From the NCBI GenBank assembly GCA_947457395.1, contig CANGVA010000019.1:1-39290 (forward strand): a DNA stretch of 39,290 bases. Direction: 5' to 3'. This DNA is from Bacteroidota bacterium (lineage in GTDB: Bacteria > Bacteroidota > Bacteroidia > UKL13-3). The notes beneath the pieces are model-generated. The model had not been told where the DNA came from. It ran no database searches and saw only the letters and a program-made list of their open reading frames with translations. Shown here one piece after another: positions 6,723-14,857 of this stretch. Within the stretch, counting starts at the first letter, position 1, and each line of letters opens with the position of its first letter. The translations under genes and the position numbers were made by a program.

Positions 6723-7412
6723 TTAGTCTCTTCTTCCCATCAACATCATTACCCAATAAAGCAAAGAGGCAATGGCAGAAAGTGCAGCTACCACATAAGT
6801 CATGGCAGCCCATTTTAAGGCATCTTTGGCCATATCTCGCTCATCACTCATTACAATACCTTTATTGGTAAGCCATGCAAGGGCACGGTTGCTGGCATCA
6901 AACTCTACCGGTAAAGTAATTACAGAGAAAAGTGTAATTACACCCTGACAGGCGATGATGGTAAGCAATACAATCTCAAACGGAAATGCTTTGAATAAAA
7001 ACATACCACCAAACATCATTACCATGATAATGACATTGAGGATGCGTGCACTGGCATTTTGCATAGGCACCATGGCCGAACGAAATTTGAGCATGCTGTA
7101 GGCTGTGGCATGTTGCACTGCGTGTCCGCACTCATGCGCAGCAATAGAAGCAGCGGTAACGTTTCTGCCATGATAAACATCACGACTCAGGTTCACAGTT
7201 TTGTTAAGTGGGTTGTAGTGGTCGGTTAAGGAACCTTCGGTGCTAATTACCTTCACGTCATAAATGCCATTATCTTTAAGCATGGCCTCTGCAATTTCGG
7301 CACCACTCATGTCATGTCTTAATGACACCTGACTGTAACGGTTAACTTTAGAACGAAAACGCCAGCTAACAGCTAAGCTGAGCACGGCAAATACAATAAA
7401 CAGGAATAGCAT
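6723..7412 (-). CDS. YugP-type membrane zinc metallopeptidase
   Basis: 229-aa integral membrane protease of the zinc peptidase 2 (YugP, PF04298) family. The N-terminal membrane segment (1-18) precedes a domain with the zinc motif HECGH (93-97) in ASIAAHECGHAVQ, then several hydrophobic helices (VIIMVMMFGGMFLF, IVLLTIIACQGVITLF, and the C-terminal YVVAALSAIASLLYWVMMLM). The LPVEFDASNRA stretch after the helices is typical of the family and supplies a further acidic residue. Physiological substrates are not known. It has its own terminator. Confidence 0.88.
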   Translation of the reverse strand: MLFLFIVFAVLSLAVSWRFRSKVNRYSQVSLRHDMSGAEIAEAMLKDNGIYDVKVISTEGSLTDHYNPLNKTVNLSRDVYHGRNVTAASIAAHECGHAVQHATAYSMLKFRSAMVPMQNASARILNVIIMVMMFGGMFLFKAFPFEIVLLTIIACQGVITLFSVITLPVEFDASNRALAWLTNKGIVMSDERDMAKDALKWAAMTYVVAALSAIASLLYWVMMLMGRRD

Positions 7413-7463
7413 AGTTATTTTTAAAATTTACGTGTAAGGTTCTTCAATAATTGTTCCAATTGC

Positions 7464-7625
7464 TCAGAAAGCAAATTTAATAATCATGATAATAACACCA
7501 ATCAAAAACATCAGGATAGATATTTTATTGATGCCATGCATCATTTTTAAGTTAAACGAGTGTGGGTCACCCGGTGCAGGTTTTTTCCAAAACGTAATGT
7601 AGGAAACAAATTTTTTAATGATCAT
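7464..7625 (-). CDS. small single-helix membrane protein (DUF6728-like)
   Basis: 53-aa protein from ATG 7625 (MIIKKFVSYITFWKKP). A polar amphipathic N-terminal half with FWKKPAPGDPHSFNLKMMHG is followed by one hydrophobic helix SILMFLIGVIIMIIKFAF at the very C-terminus. The FNLKxMHGINKISIxMFL pattern resembles a short conserved Bacteroidota family that I believe is DUF6728; I am not certain of the number. An upstream ATG at 7646 adds seven residues with no support. Function unknown. It is divergent from mntR. Confidence 0.65.
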   Translation of the reverse strand: MIIKKFVSYITFWKKPAPGDPHSFNLKMMHGINKISILMFLIGVIIMIIKFAF

Positions 7626-7674
7626 AATCTTAAAACAAACATACATATATATAGTTTCAAAAGAAAAGCATGTG

Positions 7675-7690
7675 TTTAGGTATGTATAAA
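7675..7690. promoter_or_regulatory. MntR operator, distal box
   Basis: TTTAGGTATGTATAAA is an imperfect dyad. Its left half TTTAGGTATGT is an inverted 10-of-11 match to the right half of the proximal box. Together they fit a TTTAGGCATGCCTAAA-type site for DtxR/MntR regulators. Confidence 0.6.
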
Positions 7691-7697
7691 ATTAAAT

Positions 7698-7713
7698 TTT
7701 AGACATGCCTAAA
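7698..7713. promoter_or_regulatory. MntR operator, proximal box
   Basis: TTTAGACATGCCTAAA is a palindrome with only one mismatched pair of positions. Its centre is 23 bp (about two helical turns) from the distal box, and it ends 5 bp before the -7 box of mntR, so a bound repressor would block RNA polymerase. This suggests metal-dependent autoregulation of the mntR-mntH transcript. Confidence 0.7.
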
Positions 7714-7718
7714 AATAC

Positions 7719-7726
7719 TATATTTG
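7719..7726 (+). promoter_or_regulatory. -7 box (TATATTTG) of mntR
   Basis: Exact TAnnTTTG match ending only 4 bp before the mntR ATG at 7731. The transcript would start at or within a few bases of the start codon, implying a leaderless or nearly leaderless mRNA. No ribosome-binding site is visible upstream. Confidence 0.55.
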
Positions 7727-7730
7727 TGTG

Positions 7731-8390
7731 ATGTATTCGTTTACGGAAGAAAATTACCTCAAAGCTATTTACAAGCTTTCTGAAAACAACCGGCAATCCA
7801 TCAGCACCAATGCCATAGCAGATTTGTTGCAAACCAAGGCTGCATCGGTTACGGATATGATTAGAAAGCTGGCTGAAAAAAAATTACTCAAGTATGAAAA
7901 ATACAAGGGAGTGGAGTTAACAGATAAAGGCAAACGTGTGGCTGTTGATACGGTGCGCAAACACCGTTTGTGGGAAGTGTTTTTGTGCGACAAGCTTAAA
8001 TTTGGCTGGGATGAGGTGCATGATATTGCCGAACAGTTGGAGCATATCAACTCTGCATTGCTCATTGATAAACTGGATGCTTTTTTGGGTTATCCCTCGC
8101 ATGATCCGCATGGAGATCCCATACCTACCAAAAACGGTGATATCAAAAAATCTGAATTTGTATTACTTAATACAGTAAAGGCATTACAACCGGTTATCAT
8201 GTCTGGTGTAGCTGATCACAGCGTCCTTTTTTTACAGCACCTGGATAAAATTGGTTTACGGCTTGGTACCAGTTGTTTAATTGAGGAGATGAATGCTTAT
8301 GATGGTTCCCTTAAATTAAAACTTAACAGTAAACAATCCATTAACATTAGTAAAGATGTGGCAAAAAATATTTTAGTGAAACCGGTATAA
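7731..8390 (+). CDS. mntR: manganese-dependent transcriptional repressor, DtxR/MntR family
   Basis: 219-aa metal sensor. Residues 1-65 form the winged helix-turn-helix (MYSFTEENYLKAIYKLSE is the family start). The dimerisation/metal domain carries H78, E82 and the EQLEH segment (E101, E104, H105), matching the metal ligands of Bacillus MntR in spacing. The C-terminal ~75 residues form a FeoA/SH3-like domain, so this is the long DtxR form. A GTG at 7728 in frame is possible, but ATG 7731 gives the canonical N-terminus. The stop is 2 bp before the mntH ATG, so the two are co-transcribed. Two operator boxes and a -7 box lie immediately upstream. Confidence 0.93.
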   Translation: MYSFTEENYLKAIYKLSENNRQSISTNAIADLLQTKAASVTDMIRKLAEKKLLKYEKYKGVELTDKGKRVAVDTVRKHRLWEVFLCDKLKFGWDEVHDIAEQLEHINSALLIDKLDAFLGYPSHDPHGDPIPTKNGDIKKSEFVLLNTVKALQPVIMSGVADHSVLFLQHLDKIGLRLGTSCLIEEMNAYDGSLKLKLNSKQSINISKDVAKNILVKPV

Positions 8391-8392
8391 TC

Positions 8393-10273
8393 ATGAGCGA
8401 AGGAAAATCATTAAGCGAAGTACATGAAACGGTAAACGTACCGCATAAAAAGAGTTTTTGGAAAACCCTGTTTGCGTTTATTGGTCCGGCCTATCTGGTA
8501 AGCGTAGGTTATATGGATCCGGGCAACTGGGCTACCGATATTGCCGGGGGCAGCAAATTTGGATACCAGCTTATTTGGGTGCTGCTTATGAGCAACCTGA
8601 TGGCATTGCTGCTGCAAAGCTTGTCGGCCCGACTGGGTATTGTTAAAGGCTGGGATTTGGCGCAAGCCTCCAGGCAACAATATCCGCAATGGGCCAATAT
8701 ATCATTGTATGTGTTTGCAGAGATTGCCATTGCTGCCTGTGATTTGGCCGAGATTATTGGTATGGCTATTGGCCTGCAATTGTTGTTTGATATTCCGCTT
8801 GTATACGGTGTGCTCATCACCGCTCTCGATACTTTTCTGCTGCTCTTTTTGCTCAACCGTGGCATACGCAAAATGGAAGCATTTATACTGGTGCTGGTTG
8901 CCATAATTGGTGTTTCGTTTATTGCAGAGATGCTGATTGTGAAACCGCAGCTTACAGAGGTAGCCAAAGGATTTGTTCCATCCGGATTATCACATACCGC
9001 ATTGTATATTGCAATAGGTATCATTGGTGCTACGGTTATGCCGCATAACCTGTACCTGCACTCTGCTCTGGTGCAAACACGCAAGTTTCCTAAAGATGAT
9101 ATTGGATTAAGCCGCGCCATTAAATTTAATTTTATAGACTCAGCCGTGGCGCTTAACCTGGCTTTTTTTGTAAATGCTGCCATTTTAATATTGGCCGGTA
9201 CTGCATTTTATAACATGGGTTACCATGAGGTTTCAGATATTAAGGATGCACATATCCTGCTCAAAAATATTTTTGGCGATTTGGCACCTGCCTTGTTTGC
9301 CATTGCACTTATTGCTGCGGGTCAAAGCTCAACCATCACCGGCACACTTGCCGGACAAATTGTAATGGAGGGTTATTTAAACCTGCGCATCAGCCCTTGG
9401 CTCAGGAGGCTGCTCACCAGGTTGGTGGCCATTATCCCTGCCTTGTTTACCATTCTGTTTGTTGGTGAAAACAAGTTGGGTGATTTGCTCGTACTAAGCC
9501 AGGTTGTATTAAGCATGCAACTGGGATTTGCAGTTATCCCGCTTATCCATTTTACCTCCAGCAAAAAACTCATGGGTAAATTTGCCATTGGCAATACCCT
9601 TAAAATACTGGCATGGCTCTCTGCCATTATCATTGTTTCACTCAACGTTAAACTGGTTATAGAGGAAATACAATCGTTTTTTATTTATCTGGAAAACGGT
9701 TTCTGGTGGCTCAAGTTATTGGTATTACTTGCGGCTGCATTTGCTGCCGTGCTGCTCATCTTCATTTGTGTAGAGCCATTTCTACATCCTTACACAGCGG
9801 AAAAAAACGGGGTGCCGCATGGCAAAGCCATTTCATTTACAGAGGTTGAAAAACCGCAGTACAGGCATATTGCACTTACAGTAGATTTTAGTGCCAATGA
9901 TGAATCAACCATACAACATGCCTTATCTATGGGTGGCAAACAGGCACGTTACCTGCTCATACATGCGGTAGAGTCGGCTGGTGCCTTGCGCATGGGCAAA
10001 GAAATCCTGGATAATGAAACCCGACATGATTTACTGAATTTAAAAGCCTACCAAAACCGCCTGGTAGAAATGGGTTATGAGGTAAGCATAGAGCTGGGCT
10101 TTGGTAAATCGGCAAGGGCCATTACAGATATTATTAATAAAAATGAAATTGATTTGGTGGTAATGGCTGCACATGGGCATACCGGCATTAAGGATTTTAT
10201 TTTTGGTTCAACGGTAGATAAAGTGCGCCACGCAGTGCGTCCGGCTGTATTTATTGTTAAAAGTTCATCCTGA
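8393..10273 (+). CDS. mntH: Nramp manganese/proton symporter fused to a universal stress protein domain
   Basis: 626-aa inner-membrane importer of Mn2+ (and possibly Fe2+). About 11 membrane helices cover residues 25-460. TM1 has DPGN (42-45) and TM6 has VMPHN (215-219); Asp, Asn and the Met of these motifs are the known metal ligands of Nramp transporters, and Met favours Mn/Fe over Ca/Mg. Residues 490-626 form a cytosolic UspA domain, with the ATP-type signature HGHTGIKDFIFGS near its end; the first Gly of the usual G-x2-G-x9-GS pattern is Ala here. Normal MntH is about 410-450 aa, so the tail is an added regulatory domain. It is translationally close to mntR (2-bp gap) and overlaps the next gene by one base. 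Confidence 0.95.
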   Translation: MSEGKSLSEVHETVNVPHKKSFWKTLFAFIGPAYLVSVGYMDPGNWATDIAGGSKFGYQLIWVLLMSNLMALLLQSLSARLGIVKGWDLAQASRQQYPQWANISLYVFAEIAIAACDLAEIIGMAIGLQLLFDIPLVYGVLITALDTFLLLFLLNRGIRKMEAFILVLVAIIGVSFIAEMLIVKPQLTEVAKGFVPSGLSHTALYIAIGIIGATVMPHNLYLHSALVQTRKFPKDDIGLSRAIKFNFIDSAVALNLAFFVNAAILILAGTAFYNMGYHEVSDIKDAHILLKNIFGDLAPALFAIALIAAGQSSTITGTLAGQIVMEGYLNLRISPWLRRLLTRLVAIIPALFTILFVGENKLGDLLVLSQVVLSMQLGFAVIPLIHFTSSKKLMGKFAIGNTLKILAWLSAIIIVSLNVKLVIEEIQSFFIYLENGFWWLKLLVLLAAAFAAVLLIFICVEPFLHPYTAEKNGVPHGKAISFTEVEKPQYRHIALTVDFSANDESTIQHALSMGGKQARYLLIHAVESAGALRMGKEILDNETRHDLLNLKAYQNRLVEMGYEVSIELGFGKSARAITDIINKNEIDLVVMAAHGHTGIKDFIFGSTVDKVRHAVRPAVFIVKSSS

Positions 10274-10764
10274 TGGAGCAGCGTTTTACGGAGTTAAAAG
10301 CAAAGGCAACAAAAGAGCTGGATGCAACTAAGAAATTCTTTGAGCGCCTGAAAAAGAAAACACCCAAAGACCTGGACGATCAGTTTCTGCAATTGCATGA
10401 GCAAGCATTTGGGCATATTGATTGTTTGAAGTGTGCCAACTGCTGCAAAACCACCGGTCCGCTTTTTTTGCAGAAAGATATTGAACGGCTGGCAAAGCAT
10501 CTAAAAATGAAGCCGGGTGATTTTATTACCCGTTACCTGCACATGGATGAGGACGGAGATTTTGTATTGAATGTATTGCCTTGCCCTTTTCTGGGTGCCG
10601 ATAATTATTGCTCGGTTTATGATGCCCGCCCCAATGCCTGCAGGGAATACCCACATACCAACCAGAGAAAAATGCATACCATTTTTAAAGAAACACTCAA
10701 CAATACGTTGGTTTGTCCGGCTGTTTTTGAGATTGTAGAAAAATTGAAATCGGTTTATCCTTAG
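10273..10764 (+). CDS. YkgJ-family cysteine-cluster protein
   Basis: 163-aa cytoplasmic protein with an N-terminal Lys-rich helix (1-45) and a cysteine cluster typical of UPF0153/YkgJ: CLKCANCC (C51, C54, C57, C58), then CPF..., NYCSVYDARPNACREYP with three more cysteines. Such proteins are thought to bind zinc or an Fe-S cluster; biochemical function is unknown. The start ATG overlaps the mntH stop (TGATG), implying translational coupling and a third member of the Mn operon. The stop overlaps the convergent DCC gene by 4 bp. Confidence 0.88.
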   Translation: MEQRFTELKAKATKELDATKKFFERLKKKTPKDLDDQFLQLHEQAFGHIDCLKCANCCKTTGPLFLQKDIERLAKHLKMKPGDFITRYLHMDEDGDFVLNVLPCPFLGADNYCSVYDARPNACREYPHTNQRKMHTIFKETLNNTLVCPAVFEIVEKLKSVYP

Positions 10765-11174
10765 TTTATCTGTGCATCTAAAAATCGGTCTTGCATGGCG
10801 GCTGTTGGCAAATAGCAGCTTTGGTGCTTACCAAACCAGCCATAACGGTTATTGGCAATAAACCGGTACACGGCATTTCTGATGAATGCAGGAATGGCAA
10901 ATAATAACACAGCAAAAGCATAAATACCTCCAAGTTTTTGCAAGGCCCTGATGGCGGCACCTGAGCGCGTATACAGCTTGTCGTTGTCTTGCAACACAAA
11001 GGTGTTGGTATCGGTATCAGAAGGCAAGGCTTGCGCTGCATAAGCCGATTGCAGGGATGCAAAACGAAATACTTTCTTACGATCGCGCTTGAGTATAAAC
11101 TGTACACTGCGGATGCATAAACCGCAATAACCATCAAAAAAAATAACCGGATGCCGGGTGGAAGTAGCCTGCAT
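10761..11174 (-). CDS. DCC-family thiol-disulfide oxidoreductase-like protein (DUF393)
   Basis: 137-aa protein whose N-terminus contains the family mark DGYCGLC (D14, C17, C20), i.e. DxxCxxC, within VIFFDGYCGLCIRSVQFIL. The FRFASLQS segment and the C-terminal AIRALQKLGGIYAF and RFIANNRYGWFG are typical of the DCC family. It is presumed to have a thioredoxin-like redox role without a proven substrate. It is divergent from ffh (51 bp apart) and convergent with the YkgJ gene. Confidence 0.85.
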   Translation of the reverse strand: MQATSTRHPVIFFDGYCGLCIRSVQFILKRDRKKVFRFASLQSAYAAQALPSDTDTNTFVLQDNDKLYTRSGAAIRALQKLGGIYAFAVLLFAIPAFIRNAVYRFIANNRYGWFGKHQSCYLPTAAMQDRFLDAQIN

Positions 11175-11196
11175 GTTAATCTATGCTGCAAATGTT

Positions 11197-11204
11197 TATC
11201 TTCG
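11197..11204 (+). promoter_or_regulatory. -7-like box (TATCTTCG) of ffh
   Basis: TATCTTCG matches TAnnTTTG at all but one defined position, 21 bp before the ffh ATG. It predicts a short leader. The -33 element is not clear. Confidence 0.4.
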
Positions 11205-11225
11205 CGCCTTCAAATTTAGTACAAT

Positions 11226-12554
11226 ATGTTTGAAAGCTTAAGTAGTAAACTGGAAAAAGCCTTTAAGACACTCAAAGGTCAGGGTAAAATCACAGAAATA
11301 AATGTTGCCGAAACGATTAAAGAAATTCGTAAGGCATTGATTGATGCAGACGTTAACTACAAAATAGCCAAACAATTTACCGATACGGTAAAAGATAAGG
11401 CCCTTGGCCAAAATGTACTCACAGCAGTTTCTCCGGGGCAGTTGCTGGTAAAAATTGTAAACGATGAACTGGCTTTGTTGCTAGGCGGCCAAACGGCCGA
11501 TGTTAACCTCAATGGAAACCCTGCTATTATTTTAATGGCCGGTTTGCAAGGTTCGGGTAAAACCACGCATACCGCCAAACTTGCTTCATTTATTAAGAAA
11601 AAAGGAAAAAGTGTGATGATGGCAGCGGCAGACGTTTATCGTCCGGCTGCTATTGAGCAGCTCAAAGTGTTGGGTCAGCAAATTGATGTGCCTGTTTACT
11701 TTGAAAATGAGAATAAAAATCCGGTAAGCATTGCCCAAAATGCATTGAAAAAGGCCAAAGAGGATGGGGTAAAAGTGCTGATTGTGGATACGGCCGGCCG
11801 CTTAAGTATTGATGAGGAAATGATGGCAGAGATTGGCAATATCAAGAAAGCACTTTCACCTCAGGAAATTTTGTTTGTGGTAGATGCCATGACGGGTCAG
11901 GATGCCGTGAATACAGCCAAGGCATTTAATGATGTGTTGAATTTTAGCGGTGTTATTTTAACCAAGCTAGATGGTGATACACGCGGTGGTGCTGCGTTAT
12001 CCATCAAGTCAATCGTTGATAAGCCAATTAAGTTTATTGGTACAGGGGAGAAGATAGAGGCATTGGATGTGTTCCATCCGGATCGTATGGCTCAGCGTAT
12101 TTTGGGCATGGGTGATATTGTGAGTTTGGTGGAGCGTGCACAAGAGGTTTTTGATGAAGAAGAGGCGGAGCGTATTCAGAAAAAATTACTGAAAGACCAG
12201 TTTACGTTTGAAGATTTTTATACCCAAATTCAGCAGATTAAGAAAATGGGTAATATCAAAGACCTGATGGCCATGATACCCGGAGTGGGCAAGGCAGTAA
12301 AAGATCTGGATATAAGCGATGATTCATTTAAACACATAGAGGCCATTATCAATTCCATGACGCCTGCTGAGCGCAAAACGCCTGATATTATCAATGGCTC
12401 TCGCAGAAAGCGCATAGCCAGCGGCAGCGGAACCGATATTCAGAAAGTAAATCAGTTGTTGAAGCAGTTTGAGGATATGCGCAAAATGATGAAAACCATC
12501 GGCAAGTTCCAGGGCTCGGGTCGTGGTATGCCCAAAATGCCTTTTATGAGGTAG
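11226..12554 (+). CDS. ffh: signal recognition particle GTPase Ffh
   Basis: The protein part of SRP; with 4.5S RNA it brings nascent membrane and secreted proteins to FtsY/SecYEG. The 442-aa sequence has the helical N domain (1-85), then the G domain with P-loop GLQGSGKT (106-113), DTAGR (188-192) and TKLDGD (246-251). The M domain (about 300-442) is rich in Met and contains the RNA-binding ...NGSRRKRIASGSG segment near 385-400. Full length, no anomalies. No 4.5S RNA gene was recognised in the window. Confidence 0.98.
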   Translation: MFESLSSKLEKAFKTLKGQGKITEINVAETIKEIRKALIDADVNYKIAKQFTDTVKDKALGQNVLTAVSPGQLLVKIVNDELALLLGGQTADVNLNGNPAIILMAGLQGSGKTTHTAKLASFIKKKGKSVMMAAADVYRPAAIEQLKVLGQQIDVPVYFENENKNPVSIAQNALKKAKEDGVKVLIVDTAGRLSIDEEMMAEIGNIKKALSPQEILFVVDAMTGQDAVNTAKAFNDVLNFSGVILTKLDGDTRGGAALSIKSIVDKPIKFIGTGEKIEALDVFHPDRMAQRILGMGDIVSLVERAQEVFDEEEAERIQKKLLKDQFTFEDFYTQIQQIKKMGNIKDLMAMIPGVGKAVKDLDISDDSFKHIEAIINSMTPAERKTPDIINGSRRKRIASGSGTDIQKVNQLLKQFEDMRKMMKTIGKFQGSGRGMPKMPFMR

Positions 12555-12582
12555 TGCCTATAGCTAACTAAATGAAACCCGC

Positions 12583-13410
12583 TTAAGGCAAGCTATTTTT
12601 AAAATCCTGATAACGCTGATCAAACGTTTGACCTACCTTGCTGCCCAAAGCCTTCCATTCATTTTCAATATTGATTACCCGGTTATCCGGGTTGGGATGT
12701 GTGCTTAAAAATTCAGGCGGACTGCTGCTTCCCTGACTAATAATTTTTTCGAAAAAATATTTTGCACCACGTGCATCATATTCGGTAGGGTACAGGTAAA
12801 TCACAGAATATTTATCAGCTTCTGTTTCATTATCGCGGCTAAATTTTAAGCCAATTACGGCTGTTGCCATCTCTGCTACCAGTCCCGGGTTATTGCCTAA
12901 TACCACGCTGAGTAGTGTTGTGATGCCATAAATTTTTGTAAGTTGATCGGTGCTATGCCTGCGGTCGGCATGGGCTATTTCATGACCCATGACTCCGGCC
13001 AGCTGGGTTTCATTATCAAGAAATTTTATTAAACCGGTATACACATAAATATAACCGCCCGGTGTGCAAAAGGCATTGAGCACTTTATCATTTTTTATAA
13101 TCTTGGTTTTCCATTCAAACTTATCCTTATAAAAAACTTTACCTCCATCAAGGATGGTTTTGGTAATGCGCCTTAGATGTCCATATGCAACAGGATACTG
13201 TGTTTCACTCAGAATGGGATACTCCTGCGGATTTTTTTCAATTTCAGCTACGGTTTGTTTACCTAGTTGAATATCATCATCAACACCAAAAATATTGATA
13301 GAGTCATCATCCGGATTATCTTTTGAGCAGGAGGAGAAGCCTGTGCTGAGCGCAATGGCAAGGAGCAAGAGCCAGATACTATGCCGATATGCTATGATTG
13401 TATTTTTCAT
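12583..13410 (-). CDS. M48-family metalloprotease lipoprotein
   Basis: 275-aa lipoprotein: signal segment SIWLLLLAIALSTGFSSC with the lipidated C28. It is followed by an acidic SKDNPDDD stretch, comparable to the acid-rich lipoprotein export signals reported for Bacteroidota, so surface display is possible. The M48 (Oma1/YcaL/BepA-like) catalytic motif is HEIAH (143-147), and the third zinc ligand is likely E195 in SRDNETEAD. The CTPGGYIYVYTGLI stretch is typical of the family. Probable role: envelope protein quality control. It sits 20 bp after the CCA-transferase gene and is probably the last gene of its run. Confidence 0.9.
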   Translation of the reverse strand: MKNTIIAYRHSIWLLLLAIALSTGFSSCSKDNPDDDSINIFGVDDDIQLGKQTVAEIEKNPQEYPILSETQYPVAYGHLRRITKTILDGGKVFYKDKFEWKTKIIKNDKVLNAFCTPGGYIYVYTGLIKFLDNETQLAGVMGHEIAHADRRHSTDQLTKIYGITTLLSVVLGNNPGLVAEMATAVIGLKFSRDNETEADKYSVIYLYPTEYDARGAKYFFEKIISQGSSSPPEFLSTHPNPDNRVINIENEWKALGSKVGQTFDQRYQDFKNSLP

Positions 13411-13430
13411 CCGTTCAAATTTACAGAAAA

Positions 13431-14837
13431 TTAATTAACTGATTTGAGACCGTATTTTTTGCCCAGTTCAATCATCAAAGCTTCTGCCGCCTCCTTGTTA
13501 TTTGCAATTTTACCTTCCAGTATTTGTTCTCGGATTTCCATTTTGATTAAACCAACTTCTTTTGAAGGCCCAATACCAAATGTATGCATAATATCCTGAC
13601 CGGTAATGGGTGGTTGCCAGTTGCGCAACGCATCACGTTCGGTTACATCGGCTACCATTTTTTCTACTTCTTTTAGCCGATGGCGGTACAATTCAATTTT
13701 CTGCGGATTTTTTGAAGTCATATCAGCCCTGCAAAACATAAACAGAGCATCAATATCATCTCCTGCATCCACAATCAATCTTCTAATTGCAGCATCAGTA
13801 ACGCCTTCTTCCGCCAGGGCTTTAGGTCTGTGGTGCATGGTTACAATTTTCTCTACAAACTTCATTTTTTCATTTAGCGGAAGTTTAAGTCTTCTGAAGA
13901 TACCTGTAACCATGCGGCCACCTTTATCTTCATGTCCGTGAAAGGTCCATCCATTGCCGGCATCAAAACGTTTGGTTAAAGGCTTTGCAATATCATGCAG
14001 GATTGCAGCCCACCTCAGCCAAAGGTCATTGCTTTCTGTGCTAAGGTTATCTAGCACCTGCAAGGTGTGGTAAAAATTATCTTTATGAGCTTTGCCTTCT
14101 CTTTTTTCTACTCCGTACATGGCATGTAATTCAGGAAAAATAATTTCAAGTAAACCGCAATCAAATAACAGTTTAAATCCAACAGAAGGAAGGGGTGCAA
14201 CGATCATTTTATTGAGTTCCTCGCTGATGCGTTCAAATGAAATAATTTTTATGCGCTCTTTGTTGCGGCCAATGGCTTCAAATGTTTTCTCCTCAATACA
14301 AAAGCCAAGTTGTGCAGCAAACCTGATTCCCCTGAGCATACGCAGCGGATCATCGCTAAACGTAATATCCGGATTGGTGGGTGTGCGAATAATGCCATTC
14401 TTTAGATCATCCACACCATTAAACGGATCAACCAGGTTTCCAAAATCGTCATTTAAACTTATAGCCAGTGCATTAATGGTAAAGTCTCTTCTGTTTTGGT
14501 CATCTTCCAGTGTGCCCGGGGTTACCTCAGGCTTTCTGGAGTCTCTGGAGTAGGATTCTTTTCTTGCGCCAACAAACTCTACTTCCCACTCCTTGGTTTT
14601 AACCATGGCAGTTCCAAAATTTTTGAAATATGCGTAGGTAGCATCTTTGCCGCAGGTTTGTGCAAATTGCTTTGCAAGGGCAATGCCATCACCAAGTACC
14701 ACCACGTCCACATCTTTTGAGCTTCTTTTTAACAGCGTATCGCGCACATAGCCACCTACCACATATGCGGATACATTGCTTGCTTTGGCAATTGTTGCTA
14801 TCTGTTTAAATATCGGATCTTGTAATGCGTCTTTCAC
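13431..14837 (-). CDS. cca: CCA tRNA nucleotidyltransferase with HD domain
   Basis: Adds or repairs the CCA end of tRNAs. The 468-aa class II enzyme begins with the nucleotidyltransferase head: GGYVRD (28-33), metal-binding DVDVV (42-46) and the RRDFTINAL motif. Next come the RNA-binding neck (LRMLRGIRFAAQLGF) and an HD domain with LHDIAKP near residue 280, HGHEDKG and MHHRPKAL. The HD part suggests phosphohydrolase activity as in E. coli Cca. Since the tRNA-Arg gene here encodes CCA, the enzyme may serve mainly in repair for that tRNA. The gene lies between the TonB-receptor and M48 genes with gaps of 20 bp each. Confidence 0.95.
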   Translation of the reverse strand: MKDALQDPIFKQIATIAKASNVSAYVVGGYVRDTLLKRSSKDVDVVVLGDGIALAKQFAQTCGKDATYAYFKNFGTAMVKTKEWEVEFVGARKESYSRDSRKPEVTPGTLEDDQNRRDFTINALAISLNDDFGNLVDPFNGVDDLKNGIIRTPTNPDITFSDDPLRMLRGIRFAAQLGFCIEEKTFEAIGRNKERIKIISFERISEELNKMIVAPLPSVGFKLLFDCGLLEIIFPELHAMYGVEKREGKAHKDNFYHTLQVLDNLSTESNDLWLRWAAILHDIAKPLTKRFDAGNGWTFHGHEDKGGRMVTGIFRRLKLPLNEKMKFVEKIVTMHHRPKALAEEGVTDAAIRRLIVDAGDDIDALFMFCRADMTSKNPQKIELYRHRLKEVEKMVADVTERDALRNWQPPITGQDIMHTFGIGPSKEVGLIKMEIREQILEGKIANNKEAAEALMIELGKKYGLKSVN

Positions 14838-14857
14838 TCGGCTAAAATACTAATCAG

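Noticed and set aside
10273-11191. Frameshift or gene fusion between the YkgJ and DCC genes
   Set aside because: The two complete genes simply converge with a 4-bp overlap; both have intact family motifs and normal length.
11160-11226. 4.5S (SRP) RNA next to ffh
   Set aside because: Only about 50 bp lie between the divergent genes, and no long hairpin with the SRP GGAA tetraloop is present.
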